A stretch of 64,000 bases of DNA from JAAXXJ01 sp964412455 (GCA_964412455.1 CAYPOT010000014.1:1-64000); one strand, 5' to 3'; positions 26,215 through 36,217 are shown, counted from the first letter of the stretch. Notes: generated by a model not told the origin, from the sequence alone. Numbers and translations are program-made.

Positions 26215-29200
26215 ATGAATACCTATCGGTTCGATGTTGTCATCATCGGTGCGGGGCCTGCCGGGGTCGCGGCGGCCGGGGCGCTAGCCGGGAGCGGCAT
26301 TTCCGTCTGCCTGCTCGAGGCCGGCGTGTACGCCGGGGCCGAGAACTGGTCGGGCTGCGTGTACTTCACCGAGAGCCTCGCCGCGGAGGACTGCTTCGGC
26401 CGCAACGCCGTCGAAGCCGCGCCCTTCGAGCGGCGCGTCGTGCGGCGCGGTACGCTGGTGCATAACGGGCTGGACGAGGTCGGCCTGACGCTCACCGACG
26501 CCGGGGTCTTCCGGGACTGCTACACCGTTCTCCGGCCCATCTATGATCCTTACTTCGCCGAACTCGCCCGGGCCAAAGGCGCCGCGCTCATCACCAAGAC
26601 CACCGTCACCTCGCTGATCCGCAAATCCGGCAGGGTGGTCGGCGTCCAGACCAGCCGCGGGCCGCTGTACGCGGAGGTCGTGTTCATCGCCGAGGGCGAC
26701 GCGTCCCACCTGGTTCGGTCCGAGAAGCTGGAGCGCGTGCCCGAGCCCCATTATCTCCAGGGCGTCAAGGCGGTCCTCTCGCTCCCGGCAGGTGATATCG
26801 AAAAACGGTTCGGGCTGGATCAGGGCGAGGGCGCCGCGTTCGAGGTCCTGGTCAGGAACGCGGCCATTGCCGGCAGGACCGCGAAGCTGAACGTGGGCGG
26901 ATTCCTGTATACGAACCGGGACAGCCTCTCGCTGGGCTATGTCCTCCCCCTTGACAACCTGAAAAAGAACTACCGCGGAGACCACGACCGGCTCTTTGAA
27001 TGGATGAAGGGCCTGCCCGCGATCAGCGACCTGGCGAAGGACGCGGCGCTCTCCGCCTACGGGACCAAGATCATCAGGAGCGGCGGCTGGCGGGAGCGGC
27101 CTGTCCTCGTCGAGGACGGACTGGCCGTGGGCGGCGCGTCCACGGGGCTCGGCATCGACATCCCCTTCCCGAACTTCACCGGCCCGGCCGCTGCCACCGG
27201 GCTGTACTTCGCCCGCGCGGTCAAGGGACTCCTGAAGGAAGGCCGCAGCCTGGACGCGAAGAACCTAACCCGGGCCTACGTCGCTCCGCTGAAAGAGAGC
27301 GTGTACGGAAAGAACGCGCAGTACCTGTCGCGCTGGCCGGGATACTTCGGAAGGTCGCGTGTCCTCTTCGGCAGGACCGCGGACATGCTCTGCGGGTCGG
27401 CACACTTCCTTGCGAGCAGCAGTCTCGTCGAGACCAGCCGCTTCCTCAGGGGCCACCTGCTTTCGTTCCGGGCGCTCAAAGAGACCATCACCGATAATAT
27501 GTCCGCCATAAACGCGCTCCGGCTTTGGAAGCCGCTGCTCACGACGCTGCTCAACCCGGCGACCGTCGCGGCGTGGATCGGAAACCAGTTCAAAACCGCA
27601 TCGCAGCGTGACGAACGGCTCGCCCTGGTCCTGAACATCGGCGGGAAAAAGATCGATGCCGCGTCCCTGCCCTGGCCCATCGGAGGACTGCTCAGGAGGC
27701 TTTCGCCTGCCCTGGCGCGGGCCCTGGCCACTTTGTACGCCAACACCGATGAACCAGCGCAGGATCGCTTCCCAAAAGCGGTTCGGACCGTGCTCCGCTC
27801 CTTCAGATTGTCCGATATTGTTGTCCTTCCCGCCTTCGGGTGCCTTCTCTTTTTCATCGCCCTCGGCACCGCCATCGGGGACGCCTTCCGCTTCTATATA
27901 TTGAAGGTGTCAGTGGAAAAATTGCTTGCCGAGCCGGTCATGGCCTACAACGATGCCCAGCGGAAAGCGCGGGACCTCGACGCGGTGAAACCTTCCCTGA
28001 GCCTGGAGGCGAAGCTCGCCACGAACACCTATCACGTGGGCAGCGCATCGCACATCAGGGCCCTCTGGCCGGCCTCGATCGCCGGTCAGCCGGACATGTC
28101 CCGGGCAAGTCTCTGGTGGGTCTGTCCGGCGAAGGTCTACGGATACGACGCGCCCCTCATGGGCCGCGGCAAGGTCACCGTGAACTGGGAAAACTGCATC
28201 AAGTGCGAGTCCTGCTGGCGCTCCGAACCGGGCCGTGCACTGTGGGGCAGGTTCACGGACCACGGGCTCGTCTACCGGCCCGGGAGCGGCGCACAGACAG
28301 GTCTTCTGGGAGCACTGAAGCAGAGTGCCGGTGTACGCGCCCCGGCCATGCTTCCCCGGGAAGTCGAAGGGAATCTGTGGTATGTGAGCGGCAACATCGC
28401 CGGAGCCGTGAGCGACCTCATGAACGCGGCGGCGGCTTTCATTGATTCGCTCGATCGCCTTCCGGCCTCGCCCGATGCAGGCAGAAGTTCCTGGCCCCTC
28501 GCACTGGGTACACGGTTGATCGATAAGATGACGAAATTGGAGAACGCGCTGCTTGCCGACGGGCGGCCCGACATTGCCCGCGAGATAACCGAAGAGAAGG
28601 CCCAACTCGGAGCGAGGCTTGCCGAAGGCCGGTTGTTCCATGCACGCTATGCGGTCTCGCGGCTCGAAGACCTGCTGCGGTCCCGGACAGCCGATATTCC
28701 TCCTTCGAGGTCCGATGAGAAATCGCTTGGGATTTCGTACGATGATCTGACCCGACTCTTCCCGGACCGCATCGTGAAACAGTGGGAAGAGGAACCCATG
28801 GCGCAGGAATGGGCGGAGAAGCTTGGAAAATTCATCGGGGAACACCGCCATCCTGCCCGCCCCGCCATCCGTAGCCTCTCGTCCGTCAGCCCGGTACTGG
28901 GCCTGATCGCCGCCCGCCAGATGCAGGCGATGCGGGTCCTTGACCACGCGGGACAAACGGCAATGCACGGCATCTGCGCATTCAGCGGCGAGGGGCTCAC
29001 TGTCGCGCAAAGCAGCGAAGGTATCAGGCTGACCGGCACGCTGCACTTGGTGCCCACCGCCGCAAGCACCGCGCTTCTCATAATCGTCGGTGACAAGGGC
29101 CTCCTGGTCCCGTTCACCGCGCCGGGAGTAACGATCACTTCGACACCGGCCATCGGTTTCCGGGCCGCCGCTCTTTCTTCGATCACCCTCGACTGCATGG

Positions 29201-32200
29201 TGAAGGAAAAGGACATCTTCCCGGCTCATGGCACCGTCGCCGATGATGCGGCCTCGTACCTCGCCATCGCCCTCGGCGCGGGAGACTATCTCTCCCGCCG
29301 CGCCCGGGAGCACGCAGCCGGCAGGGTCCAGTTCCCCGGCCAGATGCTCGACACCGAGGGCCGTGACGGTATTGCCAAGCTCGGCGCCGTCAAGGCGCTC
29401 CTCGCCCGCGTCGAGGCATGGCGACTGCTGCTCGAAACGGTTTATTACGCTGCTCAGCGGACACACGGCACGGCATCGCCAGAGTTCAACTCCTTGTGCG
29501 CTGCCACCGCCGCCCTCGCCTTCGGTCCGGAGAACGGCTGCATGGCCTACGATGCGGGCCAGGTCTTCGGCGGCTTCGCCTTCTCCGAGGATGATCTTCT
29601 GTCACGGTCCTACCGCGACAGTTCTCTCTTCCGTTTCCTGACCCCGGGGTACCAGGCGGCCGAAGCGCTGCAGAAAGGTCTTGCCGGTCAGGACCTGGGG
29701 AAGGCCCTTTCCCGTGAGCTCGGCGGGCTCTCCGTGATCAGCGGCTCGCCGCTCGCGCCGCTCGTGAAGCACTGGAACGAGGTGCGGACCACCTACGGGA
29801 ACATTCCAGCGGGGTCCGACGGCCTGCTTGCCGGCAATGCAGCCGCCCTGCTGCTCGGCATCCGCGCCCTGCTCACGGTGATCGAGCAGCGGCTCGACGG
29901 GGGAACGAGCATGGAGCAGGAAGCCGCCTCGGCCGAGGTACTGCTCGGGCTTGCGGAGAAAGCGGTCATGCAGGCGGCGCTTTCCGCAGGCAGCGGCGCC
30001 GTATCGCCTGCCGCGCTCTTCCCCGTTGAGCCGAATGTCGCCGCGGTCACTTTGCATGAGGACTACGAAAGCTTCTGCGAACGGAAAGGCAGGCCCCACC
30101 GCTCCGGCACCTTCCTCGTTTCCGTCTTCGATCGTTCCCCTCGCTACGTGCCGGAGATGCAGCTCCATGATCCCAGGCTCCGGCAGCTCTGGAGCGAGAT
30201 GGTGGACTGGTTCAAAGCGAACGGAAGCGGCAAACGCTTCGAGGGAATGCATTTCGAGCGCCATGTAGAGCAGCTCCACAATCTGCCCGAGGAATTCCTC
30301 GCGGCGGTGAAGCAGAAGAAATGGCTCGCGACCACCATACCGGCATCGGAGGATGGATTGGCATGGCGCAAGGCCGGATACTACGTCCTGAACTCGGTGG
30401 CCGGGAGCTTCGGCGACGCAGCGGTCTGCCTGCTGATCATGGCGAACACGAGCATCGGCACCACACCGGTGCTGCTGGGGCTGGAGGATGAGCTTCCCCG
30501 CGTGCGGGAAGAGCTCTCGCCCCTCGCGCTTGATCCGAAGCGGCTCGGCGAGATCAACAGCCGTTTGAAGCGCCTGGTGGCGTCGTTCAAGAACCCGAGC
30601 CCGGGATGGATCAAGAAAGAGTACACGGCGATCATGAAGCTCGTGGACGGCCGCATCCGCCGCACGCGCGTCGTCAAATATCTCTCGGCTAATTTCCTGC
30701 GCGCCTTCTACGGCGCCGGCATCGCGGGAAGGCGCGGCGACTTCGGCGCGTTCACGACGGGCCTCGTCCAGGCCGCGTCGCTCTTCGAGCGCATCATGCC
30801 CGATGTACGCGCTGCTCTGGAAGAACTTCCCCGGCGGGAGAAGGCCCACAAGCTCTTCCTGCGGAACCTCGGCCACGGCGGCGTCAGCGCCTTCGCCCTG
30901 ACCGAGCCGACCGCGGGCTCCGACTCCGGCGGCGTCAAGACCCTGGCCGTGCTTAAGACCGCCATGCTCTCGCCCCTGCCCGACGGCCGCTACGTCTTCT
31001 CACCGACAGGAGAGCTCGACAAGTGCAAGCGCTACCTGATCGACGCCGACCGCATCGCGTACTCCGGCGACGGCATGGCCTACCGGCTGGCCGACGACAC
31101 GCTCGCCCCCATCCGGTACGACCGGTACGACTATGCCGCGGACGAGGGCGTCCGGTATTACGAACATCAGGGCGCGGCCTGCGAGTTCCAGGACATCGCC
31201 CAGGTCCGGCCGACCTCTACCGGACCGATGTATGAGTACTACAGCATGACGGGCGCGAAGATGTGGATCACCAACGGGAGCCTGGCGTCTCAGTTCTGTC
31301 TCTACGCCCAGACGCCGGAAGGCGTCACCGGCTTCATGGTGGACCGCCACGCAGAAGGGCTGAAGGTCGGCGCCGACGAGCAGAAGACCGGCCAGCGCGG
31401 TTCGCCGACGAACGAGATATCCCTCGACAGCGTGCGCGTGCCGCGCGAGGCCGTGATCGGCTACGAAGGCCACGGACAGGTGAACGCCCTGGAGACGCTG
31501 AACGTGGGCCGCTGCGGCCTGTCGGTCGTCTCCGGAGCGATCGCCCGAAAGCTCATGGCCGAGGCGTCCACGAGCATCCCGCCGTCGGCGGAACGCGACC
31601 GCCTGCTCGGCGAGGCCGCCGCCATCCAGTTCGGCAGTGAGTCCCTGGCCTACTACCTCATCGGCCTCTTCGACCGGCCCCATGAGTCCGTTCGCATGGA
31701 GTCGGCCATCGCCAAGTACGTCTGCTCCGAGGACGTCCACGAAATGATCTCGCTCATCGAGCGGGCCTATGGACCTTCGGGACAGACCGAGCAGTTCCTG
31801 CTCGAAAAGGCCCGGCGAGACTCCCGCATCCTGAACATCTACGAAGGGACCAATGAAGTGCAGCGGTTCCTCATCGTGAAGGACCTGATCGGCCAGGCGG
31901 CGCACTGGCCCGAACTGCCGGAGCGCCTCACCGAACGGCCGGACGATGCGTTCGCAATGACGCTCGCCCGCTGGAAGAACAGGCTCCGGGCGCGTGTCTT
32001 GACGGCCCGGGACCGGCTGGGCGACGCCGCGTGGTCCGACGCCATGCTCCAGCCGGCGCTTTTCCCCCTTGCCGAGATGGCCGGAGAGGTCCTGCGTCTC
32101 GAATGCGTTTTTTATCGCATCGAATGGCTGCGAGCGCGCAGGGAGCTCCTGGGCCCTGCAACCGTCGAACCCCTTCTTGTCGCCGGACAACGCGCAGCCG

Positions 32201-34098
32201 ACCGCGCGATCGCACAGATGGAGCATCTCGACCGTTCGTTCGGCAAGGCATGGAACTGGATATCCCGCGATATCGACGTCCCTGAAGTGCGCGCGGCTGA
32301 CGCGGCGCTGGACCGGGACGGGAAAGAGATCGCGGCCAAACAGGAGCGCGTTGGCACGGTAACAGCCCCGCTCCGCATCCTCTCTGTCGTCAGACCGGTT
32401 GCCGATCTCTCGCCCTCGCCCCGTCTGGCCGAAGGAGCGCTCAGCGAGCTCGTCTGGGAAGCGGACCCGCTTGACCGGTCAGGCCTGGACCAGGCCCTCG
32501 CCCTCAAGGCCGCGAGCGGTCCGAACGTGATCGTTGACGTTCTGCTGCCGGGCGGGGACGAGCGGGAACAGCTCCTGAGATCGGTCGCCCCAACGGCTGA
32601 TCGGCTGGTCAGGCTGGAAACGAACGCCGTGAACGGGACGATTCTGGCCGGGGCCGTGAAGGAATTGGAACAGAAGGGACGATACGATCTAATTGTTATG
32701 GGCGCAAGCTCGCGTGACGGCGATCATCTTCTCGCGCCATTCCTCGCTGGGGCCACAACAAGACCCTATCTGCCCCTTTCGCGTATAACGACAAAACCCG
32801 ACGGCTCGGGCTTCGAAGGCGCTGCCCTGCCGGCGATCATCGGCATCACCCGCGGGTCTGCGGCCCGTGAGCCCGGCATCAACGACCTGGTCAGCGCGTT
32901 GTCGCGGAGCGTCGAGGTGATGAAACCTTCGGCGGGCGCGCCTGAACGCGCGCCGCGTTTCTCCCTGCCCGCTGCCGCGCCTGCCACAACGAAGGTCATC
33001 ACCGCGGTCAAGGATGCAGCCGTATTCCTCAGGGATCACGCATCAGCGGCGAGCGCTTCAAAAACGGAAGCCTATGGCGGGACCATCGGCAAAGGACGAT
33101 TGGCGGCCGGACCTGCGGTCTGGTCGGTCCTGGACCATTCCGACGGAAAGGATAGCCTGACGGCGCTCCGGGCCTGCCGCATCGCCGCGGACCTCTTCGG
33201 CAGGAAAGCCTGCGTCCTCGTCGCAGCGCCCAGGGACAAATGGCCGTCTCTCCTCGGACTCGCCCAGGCGAACGGTGTTGACCAGGCCTTCTGCCTGGAC
33301 ACGAAGGGCGGCGGCCTCTCCTCGACTGGAAGGCTTCAAATTCTCGAGCTCATCATGAAGGGAACGGACTCGCCCATGATCGTCGGCGGTGTGGCATGGA
33401 ACGACGCCATCGGAACATCGGCGGGTGGATATGCAGGGAAGGACCCGTCCCAGTTCGCATCGGGCATCACCCATCTCCAGCGGAACGCCGACTGCTGTCT
33501 CGATGTCTCGATCGCCGCCTATGCAGGCAAGCTGGTGAGGCAGGAGCACATCGCTGACGGGAGCGCGTTCCTTTCCATGAGCGGCGACGCGGAACTTCCT
33601 GTTCAGAAAGATCGCGAGAGCTTCACCGCGGTGGCGGTGGCGGTTGAAGTGAAGCCCGACTGGACCGCCCCGCTCCCGCCGCCGTCAGAGCCGACGCTGT
33701 CCAATGCCGACGTGATCGTCGACATCGGATATGGGATCAGGGACAAAGCAGGAATGGAATTGGCGGAGGAACTCAAAAAGAAGCTGGAAGGGATGGGACT
33801 GGCGCCGATGTTCGGAGCCACGCGCAAGGTAACACAGGACCTGAAGCTCCAGCCGCTTGAGGCCCAGATCGGCCAGACCGGCGTGCGCGTCAACCCGAAG
33901 ATCATCATCTGCCTCGGCATCTCCGGCGCGCCGCAGCACATCGACTATCTCGGCAGCCGCGCCGAGGTCCTGTGCTTCAATAAAGATCCGGAAGCGCCAC
34001 TCATGAAGCTGAACCAGACGCGCCCCGCGCCGCGCGTCCACCCGATCGAAGGAGACCTGTTCGTAACGGTGCGGGAGTTGATTGAGCAGCTGGGGTGA
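26215..34098 (+). CDS. Giant fusion: ETF-quinone oxidoreductase, FixX-like cluster, two acyl-CoA dehydrogenase-like regions, ETF beta and ETF alpha
   Basis: One 2,627-residue frame. Residues 1-400 are an FAD oxidoreductase of the FixC/ETF-QO type (GAGPAG at 12-17, ENWSGCVYF). A hydrophobic stretch is at 533-556. A [4Fe-4S]-type set Cys637, 661, 664, 667 (VCPAKVYG and CIKCESC) matches FixX. Residues 840-1160 are a divergent acyl-CoA dehydrogenase. Residues 1270-1900 are a complete-looking one, with ALTEPTAGSDSGG (1560s), KMWITNG and catalytic-type Glu1877 in IYEGTNEVQR. Residues 2053-2238 resemble ETF beta. Residues 2286-2627 are ETF alpha, with the FAD loop GQTG (2553) and LGISGAPQH. AAGGAG lies 9 nt before ATG 26215. 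I infer acyl-CoA electrons passing through ETF to quinone within one chain. Frame, GC and codon use are uniform, which argues against a sequencing join. Confidence 0.93.
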   Translation: MNTYRFDVVIIGAGPAGVAAAGALAGSGISVCLLEAGVYAGAENWSGCVYFTESLAAEDCFGRNAVEAAPFERRVVRRGTLVHNGLDEVGLTLTDAGVFRDCYTVLRPIYDPYFAELARAKGAALITKTTVTSLIRKSGRVVGVQTSRGPLYAEVVFIAEGDASHLVRSEKLERVPEPHYLQGVKAVLSLPAGDIEKRFGLDQGEGAAFEVLVRNAAIAGRTAKLNVGGFLYTNRDSLSLGYVLPLDNLKKNYRGDHDRLFEWMKGLPAISDLAKDAALSAYGTKIIRSGGWRERPVLVEDGLAVGGASTGLGIDIPFPNFTGPAAATGLYFARAVKGLLKEGRSLDAKNLTRAYVAPLKESVYGKNAQYLSRWPGYFGRSRVLFGRTADMLCGSAHFLASSSLVETSRFLRGHLLSFRALKETITDNMSAINALRLWKPLLTTLLNPATVAAWIGNQFKTASQRDERLALVLNIGGKKIDAASLPWPIGGLLRRLSPALARALATLYANTDEPAQDRFPKAVRTVLRSFRLSDIVVLPAFGCLLFFIALGTAIGDAFRFYILKVSVEKLLAEPVMAYNDAQRKARDLDAVKPSLSLEAKLATNTYHVGSASHIRALWPASIAGQPDMSRASLWWVCPAKVYGYDAPLMGRGKVTVNWENCIKCESCWRSEPGRALWGRFTDHGLVYRPGSGAQTGLLGALKQSAGVRAPAMLPREVEGNLWYVSGNIAGAVSDLMNAAAAFIDSLDRLPASPDAGRSSWPLALGTRLIDKMTKLENALLADGRPDIAREITEEKAQLGARLAEGRLFHARYAVSRLEDLLRSRTADIPPSRSDEKSLGISYDDLTRLFPDRIVKQWEEEPMAQEWAEKLGKFIGEHRHPARPAIRSLSSVSPVLGLIAARQMQAMRVLDHAGQTAMHGICAFSGEGLTVAQSSEGIRLTGTLHLVPTAASTALLIIVGDKGLLVPFTAPGVTITSTPAIGFRAAALSSITLDCMVKEKDIFPAHGTVADDAASYLAIALGAGDYLSRRAREHAAGRVQFPGQMLDTEGRDGIAKLGAVKALLARVEAWRLLLETVYYAAQRTHGTASPEFNSLCAATAALAFGPENGCMAYDAGQVFGGFAFSEDDLLSRSYRDSSLFRFLTPGYQAAEALQKGLAGQDLGKALSRELGGLSVISGSPLAPLVKHWNEVRTTYGNIPAGSDGLLAGNAAALLLGIRALLTVIEQRLDGGTSMEQEAASAEVLLGLAEKAVMQAALSAGSGAVSPAALFPVEPNVAAVTLHEDYESFCERKGRPHRSGTFLVSVFDRSPRYVPEMQLHDPRLRQLWSEMVDWFKANGSGKRFEGMHFERHVEQLHNLPEEFLAAVKQKKWLATTIPASEDGLAWRKAGYYVLNSVAGSFGDAAVCLLIMANTSIGTTPVLLGLEDELPRVREELSPLALDPKRLGEINSRLKRLVASFKNPSPGWIKKEYTAIMKLVDGRIRRTRVVKYLSANFLRAFYGAGIAGRRGDFGAFTTGLVQAASLFERIMPDVRAALEELPRREKAHKLFLRNLGHGGVSAFALTEPTAGSDSGGVKTLAVLKTAMLSPLPDGRYVFSPTGELDKCKRYLIDADRIAYSGDGMAYRLADDTLAPIRYDRYDYAADEGVRYYEHQGAACEFQDIAQVRPTSTGPMYEYYSMTGAKMWITNGSLASQFCLYAQTPEGVTGFMVDRHAEGLKVGADEQKTGQRGSPTNEISLDSVRVPREAVIGYEGHGQVNALETLNVGRCGLSVVSGAIARKLMAEASTSIPPSAERDRLLGEAAAIQFGSESLAYYLIGLFDRPHESVRMESAIAKYVCSEDVHEMISLIERAYGPSGQTEQFLLEKARRDSRILNIYEGTNEVQRFLIVKDLIGQAAHWPELPERLTERPDDAFAMTLARWKNRLRARVLTARDRLGDAAWSDAMLQPALFPLAEMAGEVLRLECVFYRIEWLRARRELLGPATVEPLLVAGQRAADRAIAQMEHLDRSFGKAWNWISRDIDVPEVRAADAALDRDGKEIAAKQERVGTVTAPLRILSVVRPVADLSPSPRLAEGALSELVWEADPLDRSGLDQALALKAASGPNVIVDVLLPGGDEREQLLRSVAPTADRLVRLETNAVNGTILAGAVKELEQKGRYDLIVMGASSRDGDHLLAPFLAGATTRPYLPLSRITTKPDGSGFEGAALPAIIGITRGSAAREPGINDLVSALSRSVEVMKPSAGAPERAPRFSLPAAAPATTKVITAVKDAAVFLRDHASAASASKTEAYGGTIGKGRLAAGPAVWSVLDHSDGKDSLTALRACRIAADLFGRKACVLVAAPRDKWPSLLGLAQANGVDQAFCLDTKGGGLSSTGRLQILELIMKGTDSPMIVGGVAWNDAIGTSAGGYAGKDPSQFASGITHLQRNADCCLDVSIAAYAGKLVRQEHIADGSAFLSMSGDAELPVQKDRESFTAVAVAVEVKPDWTAPLPPPSEPTLSNADVIVDIGYGIRDKAGMELAEELKKKLEGMGLAPMFGATRKVTQDLKLQPLEAQIGQTGVRVNPKIIICLGISGAPQHIDYLGSRAEVLCFNKDPEAPLMKLNQTRPAPRVHPIEGDLFVTVRELIEQLG

Positions 34099-34331
34099 AA
34101 AAGCGAAAGATCTCTCATTGACACAAAGGAAGTTGTTATATTTGCCATCCATCCATATATATATAAAGTTGATGTACTCGTAAAAAGTCAGGAAACGTGT
34201 CTTTGCGAGCGCAGCGAAGCAATCTCGTCGTTTGTAACCGGTTGAAAAAACGAGATTGCCGCGTCGTTTCGCTCCTCGCAATGACGGCTCTGGGGACTTC
34301 TTGCGAACACATCAATGTGTGAGGTGTGGCA
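34099..34331. other. Spacer with a large palindromic repeat
   Basis: Holds an inverted-repeat element (about 34198-34286): GCGAGCGCAGCGAAGCAATC at the left mirrored by GAGATTGCCGCGTCG and TTTCGCTCCTCGCAATGA at the right. This class of palindrome is widespread in environmental genomes. It can act as a transcription end for the fusion gene. Only one copy lies in this window. Confidence 0.65.
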
Positions 34332-35327
34332 TTGAAGAAGACTATGAAAAGAATCGGCATAGGATTGGCGGGGCTGCTTGGCATACTGGTTTTAGCGCTG
34401 ACTTTTTCGGCTATGTATCAGATAGTTACAAGTAAACGCGCTGCTAGCAATTACCCTCCCACAGGCAAGATGGTGGATGTAGGGGGCTATCGACTCCATT
34501 TTGATTGCGTGGGCAACGGTGAAACTACCATTCTCCTCGAAGCAGGGGGCGGATTGTTTTCACTTGGCTGGGTTTCCGTGCAGGCTGCAGTGGCCAGCGC
34601 TACTGGTACTCGCGTATGCGCTTATGACCGTGCTGGTCTGGGATGGAGCGATGAAAACCCCGTGCCCTATTCAATTGCGGGAGAAGTCGAGGCCCTTCAT
34701 CGTGGACTAACGGTTCTTGGCATTAAGGGTAAGCTTGTCTTGGTTGGCCATTCGTACGGCGGATTCATGGCACGGCTTTATGCAAGCCGATTCCCGCAAG
34801 GTGTCATTGGCTTGGTATTGGTCGATCCGAACACGGTCGACTTTTTCGAGCGTCAACCACAGGTATTAGATGAGGTGTACATGCAGAGCAGCATATTGCG
34901 TGTGGCCGCACCGCTTGGGTTGGTTCGGTGGTTGGCAGCTGGAGAGTTCCGAGACAGCTTGCGATTACCGAAGGATGAGGATGTTAACAAAATGCTCGAA
35001 TTATCTCTCGCAACAAAACACCTTCGGTCTCTAGCCGTAATGCTGAACGAGTTTAGCGATACTGTCAGTGTTATGCGAACGCTTGATACACATATTGATA
35101 TACCGGTAACCGTACTTTCGCGCGGGAAAGCAGATCAACACTCCCCGTGGGGAGACCCAGCAAGGGAAGCGGACTGGAGAGCCGGACATGAGCAATTGGT
35201 GAAGAACGCGAAACACGGTACGCTGATCATTGCTGATAAAAGCGATCATATGATTCTATTCGACCAGCCAGAGTTGATAGTTGAGGCTGTTAAGGACATA
35301 GTGACCCATGCGCAGGGCAGAAAATAA
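34332..35327 (+). CDS. Membrane-anchored alpha/beta hydrolase
   Basis: A 331-residue hydrolase with an N-terminal membrane helix (GIGLAGLLGILVLALTF) followed by the alpha/beta fold. The nucleophile elbow GHSYGG gives Ser141, LVLVDPN holds an acidic residue, and SDHMILF gives His306. The substrate is unknown. A TTG start at 34332 has GAGGTG 5 nt upstream; ATG 34344 is the alternative. Base composition is clearly AT-richer than the preceding gene, and an attC-like site begins at its stop codon, so it looks like an acquired gene cassette. Confidence 0.85.
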   Translation: MKKTMKRIGIGLAGLLGILVLALTFSAMYQIVTSKRAASNYPPTGKMVDVGGYRLHFDCVGNGETTILLEAGGGLFSLGWVSVQAAVASATGTRVCAYDRAGLGWSDENPVPYSIAGEVEALHRGLTVLGIKGKLVLVGHSYGGFMARLYASRFPQGVIGLVLVDPNTVDFFERQPQVLDEVYMQSSILRVAAPLGLVRWLAAGEFRDSLRLPKDEDVNKMLELSLATKHLRSLAVMLNEFSDTVSVMRTLDTHIDIPVTVLSRGKADQHSPWGDPAREADWRAGHEQLVKNAKHGTLIIADKSDHMILFDQPELIVEAVKDIVTHAQGRK

Positions 35328-35395
35328 CAACACACGAAAATATCCTGCACCAAACCCTGCGCTCAAGCGGGGTGTACCTCAACTCAACGTTGAAG
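35324..35395. other. attC-like site 1
   Basis: Starts ATAACAACAC at the hydrolase stop and ends CAACGTTGAAGC. Inside, TGCACC pairs with GGTGTA and CCC-T-GC pairs with GCGGG, with one unpaired T, like the extrahelical bases of attC hairpins. The core boxes are imperfect. Confidence 0.35.
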
Positions 35396-35581
35396 CTGTT
35401 GAAAAACTACGTAACCAAAAATTATAATTTCGATGAACAAAAATCGGCCTCTCAAAACAAGTTGTATTCGATGATCGACTCGTGCGGATGGATTGGAAGA
35501 CGCCAAAAAAATGATATGTTCGACCCCTGTAATAGTTTTACTACAGCCTCGTTAGGCAAATATAATTTGAGGTACATTAAT

Positions 35582-35869
35582 ATGTGGCCGTTTACCAGAA
35601 AACTGAAAGTGAAAATGGGGATTAGAGCGAACTCTGTTGTCATAGAAAATGGAGTTGCCACGATTAATGTACTGGGTCAAACTTGTCCGGGTTATCTGCT
35701 CGCAATCAACAAGGCGGTTGAAGAACTGCCAGATGGCACAAAAGCCAAACTGGTAATTGGTTATCCGCCGTGCGGTGACGATGTTGGCGCTTGGTGCAAA
35801 GCCCGAAAAATCGAGTATCTGGGCATATCACAGTCAGATGGAGTGTGGGTAATTGACATACAAAAGTAA
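35582..35869 (+). CDS. TusA/SirA-like small protein
   Basis: A 95-residue protein. After a short basic N-terminus (MWPFTRKLKVKMG) it shows the TusA-like pattern: VATINVLGQTCPGYLLAINK with the conserved Cys-Pro, then GTKAKLVIGYPPCGDDVGAW. TusA proteins carry persulfide sulfur for tRNA thiolation or other sulfur transfer. Extra cysteines in YPPCGDD and WCKARK are not typical. TGAGGT lies about 8 nt before ATG 35582; the longer frame to 35372 lacks a site and overlaps the attC-like region. AT-rich, between two attC-like sites. Confidence 0.7.
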   Translation: MWPFTRKLKVKMGIRANSVVIENGVATINVLGQTCPGYLLAINKAVEELPDGTKAKLVIGYPPCGDDVGAWCKARKIEYLGISQSDGVWVIDIQK

Positions 35870-35870
35870 T

Positions 35871-35933
35871 TGCCTATACGGCGTTCGTGCGGGACTCGCC
35901 CAGAAGCGGGCGAGCCCCAACTTTACGTTATGC
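35871..35933. other. attC-like site 2
   Basis: Starts GCCTATAC and ends TTTACGTTATGC, close to the GCCTAAC...GTTAGGC core boxes of integron cassettes. The stem GGG-A-CTCGCCC pairs with GGGCGAGCCC around an AGAAG loop, with one extrahelical A. It is the best of the three attC-like sites. Confidence 0.5.
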
Positions 35934-35936
35934 GCA

Positions 35937-36182
35937 TCAATAATTGCAGGATATTGGATTAGCATTTTTCCTATGCTCTTTATTGCTCTTGTCTTTCTTG
36001 GGTATTACGACCGTGCTCGTATCTAAACCTTGCAATTCCATAAATCTCAACAGTGTTAATTCTCCCCAATCTTCAGGAACGAACACCCGATGATTGCCGC
36101 CGGTGATGAAGCATTCAAAGCAAAAGCGTTTCCTGCATATTGAGTTTGCTATTAATTCGATATATTTTTCTTCAGATGTCAT
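35937..36182 (-). CDS. Hypothetical protein in a cassette
   Basis: An 81-residue protein of unknown function, starting MTSEEKYIELIANSICRKRF. GGGAGA lies 8 nt before the ATG, which favours this start over the longer frame from 36203. No known domain is recognised; it contains GGNHRVFVPEDWG and a basic C-terminus. It is divergent from the secreted protein at 36218, with 35 nt between starts, inside one cassette-sized interval. Confidence 0.5.
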   Translation of the reverse strand: MTSEEKYIELIANSICRKRFCFECFITGGNHRVFVPEDWGELTLLRFMELQGLDTSTVVIPKKDKSNKEHRKNANPISCNY

Positions 36183-36217
36183 AAAAGATTCTCCCAACTT
36201 CACAAGGGGTATAACAC

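Noticed and set aside
34118..34140. TTGACA..TATATT promoter after the fusion gene
   Set aside because: Spacer of about 14 bp is too short and the following sequence is a palindromic repeat.
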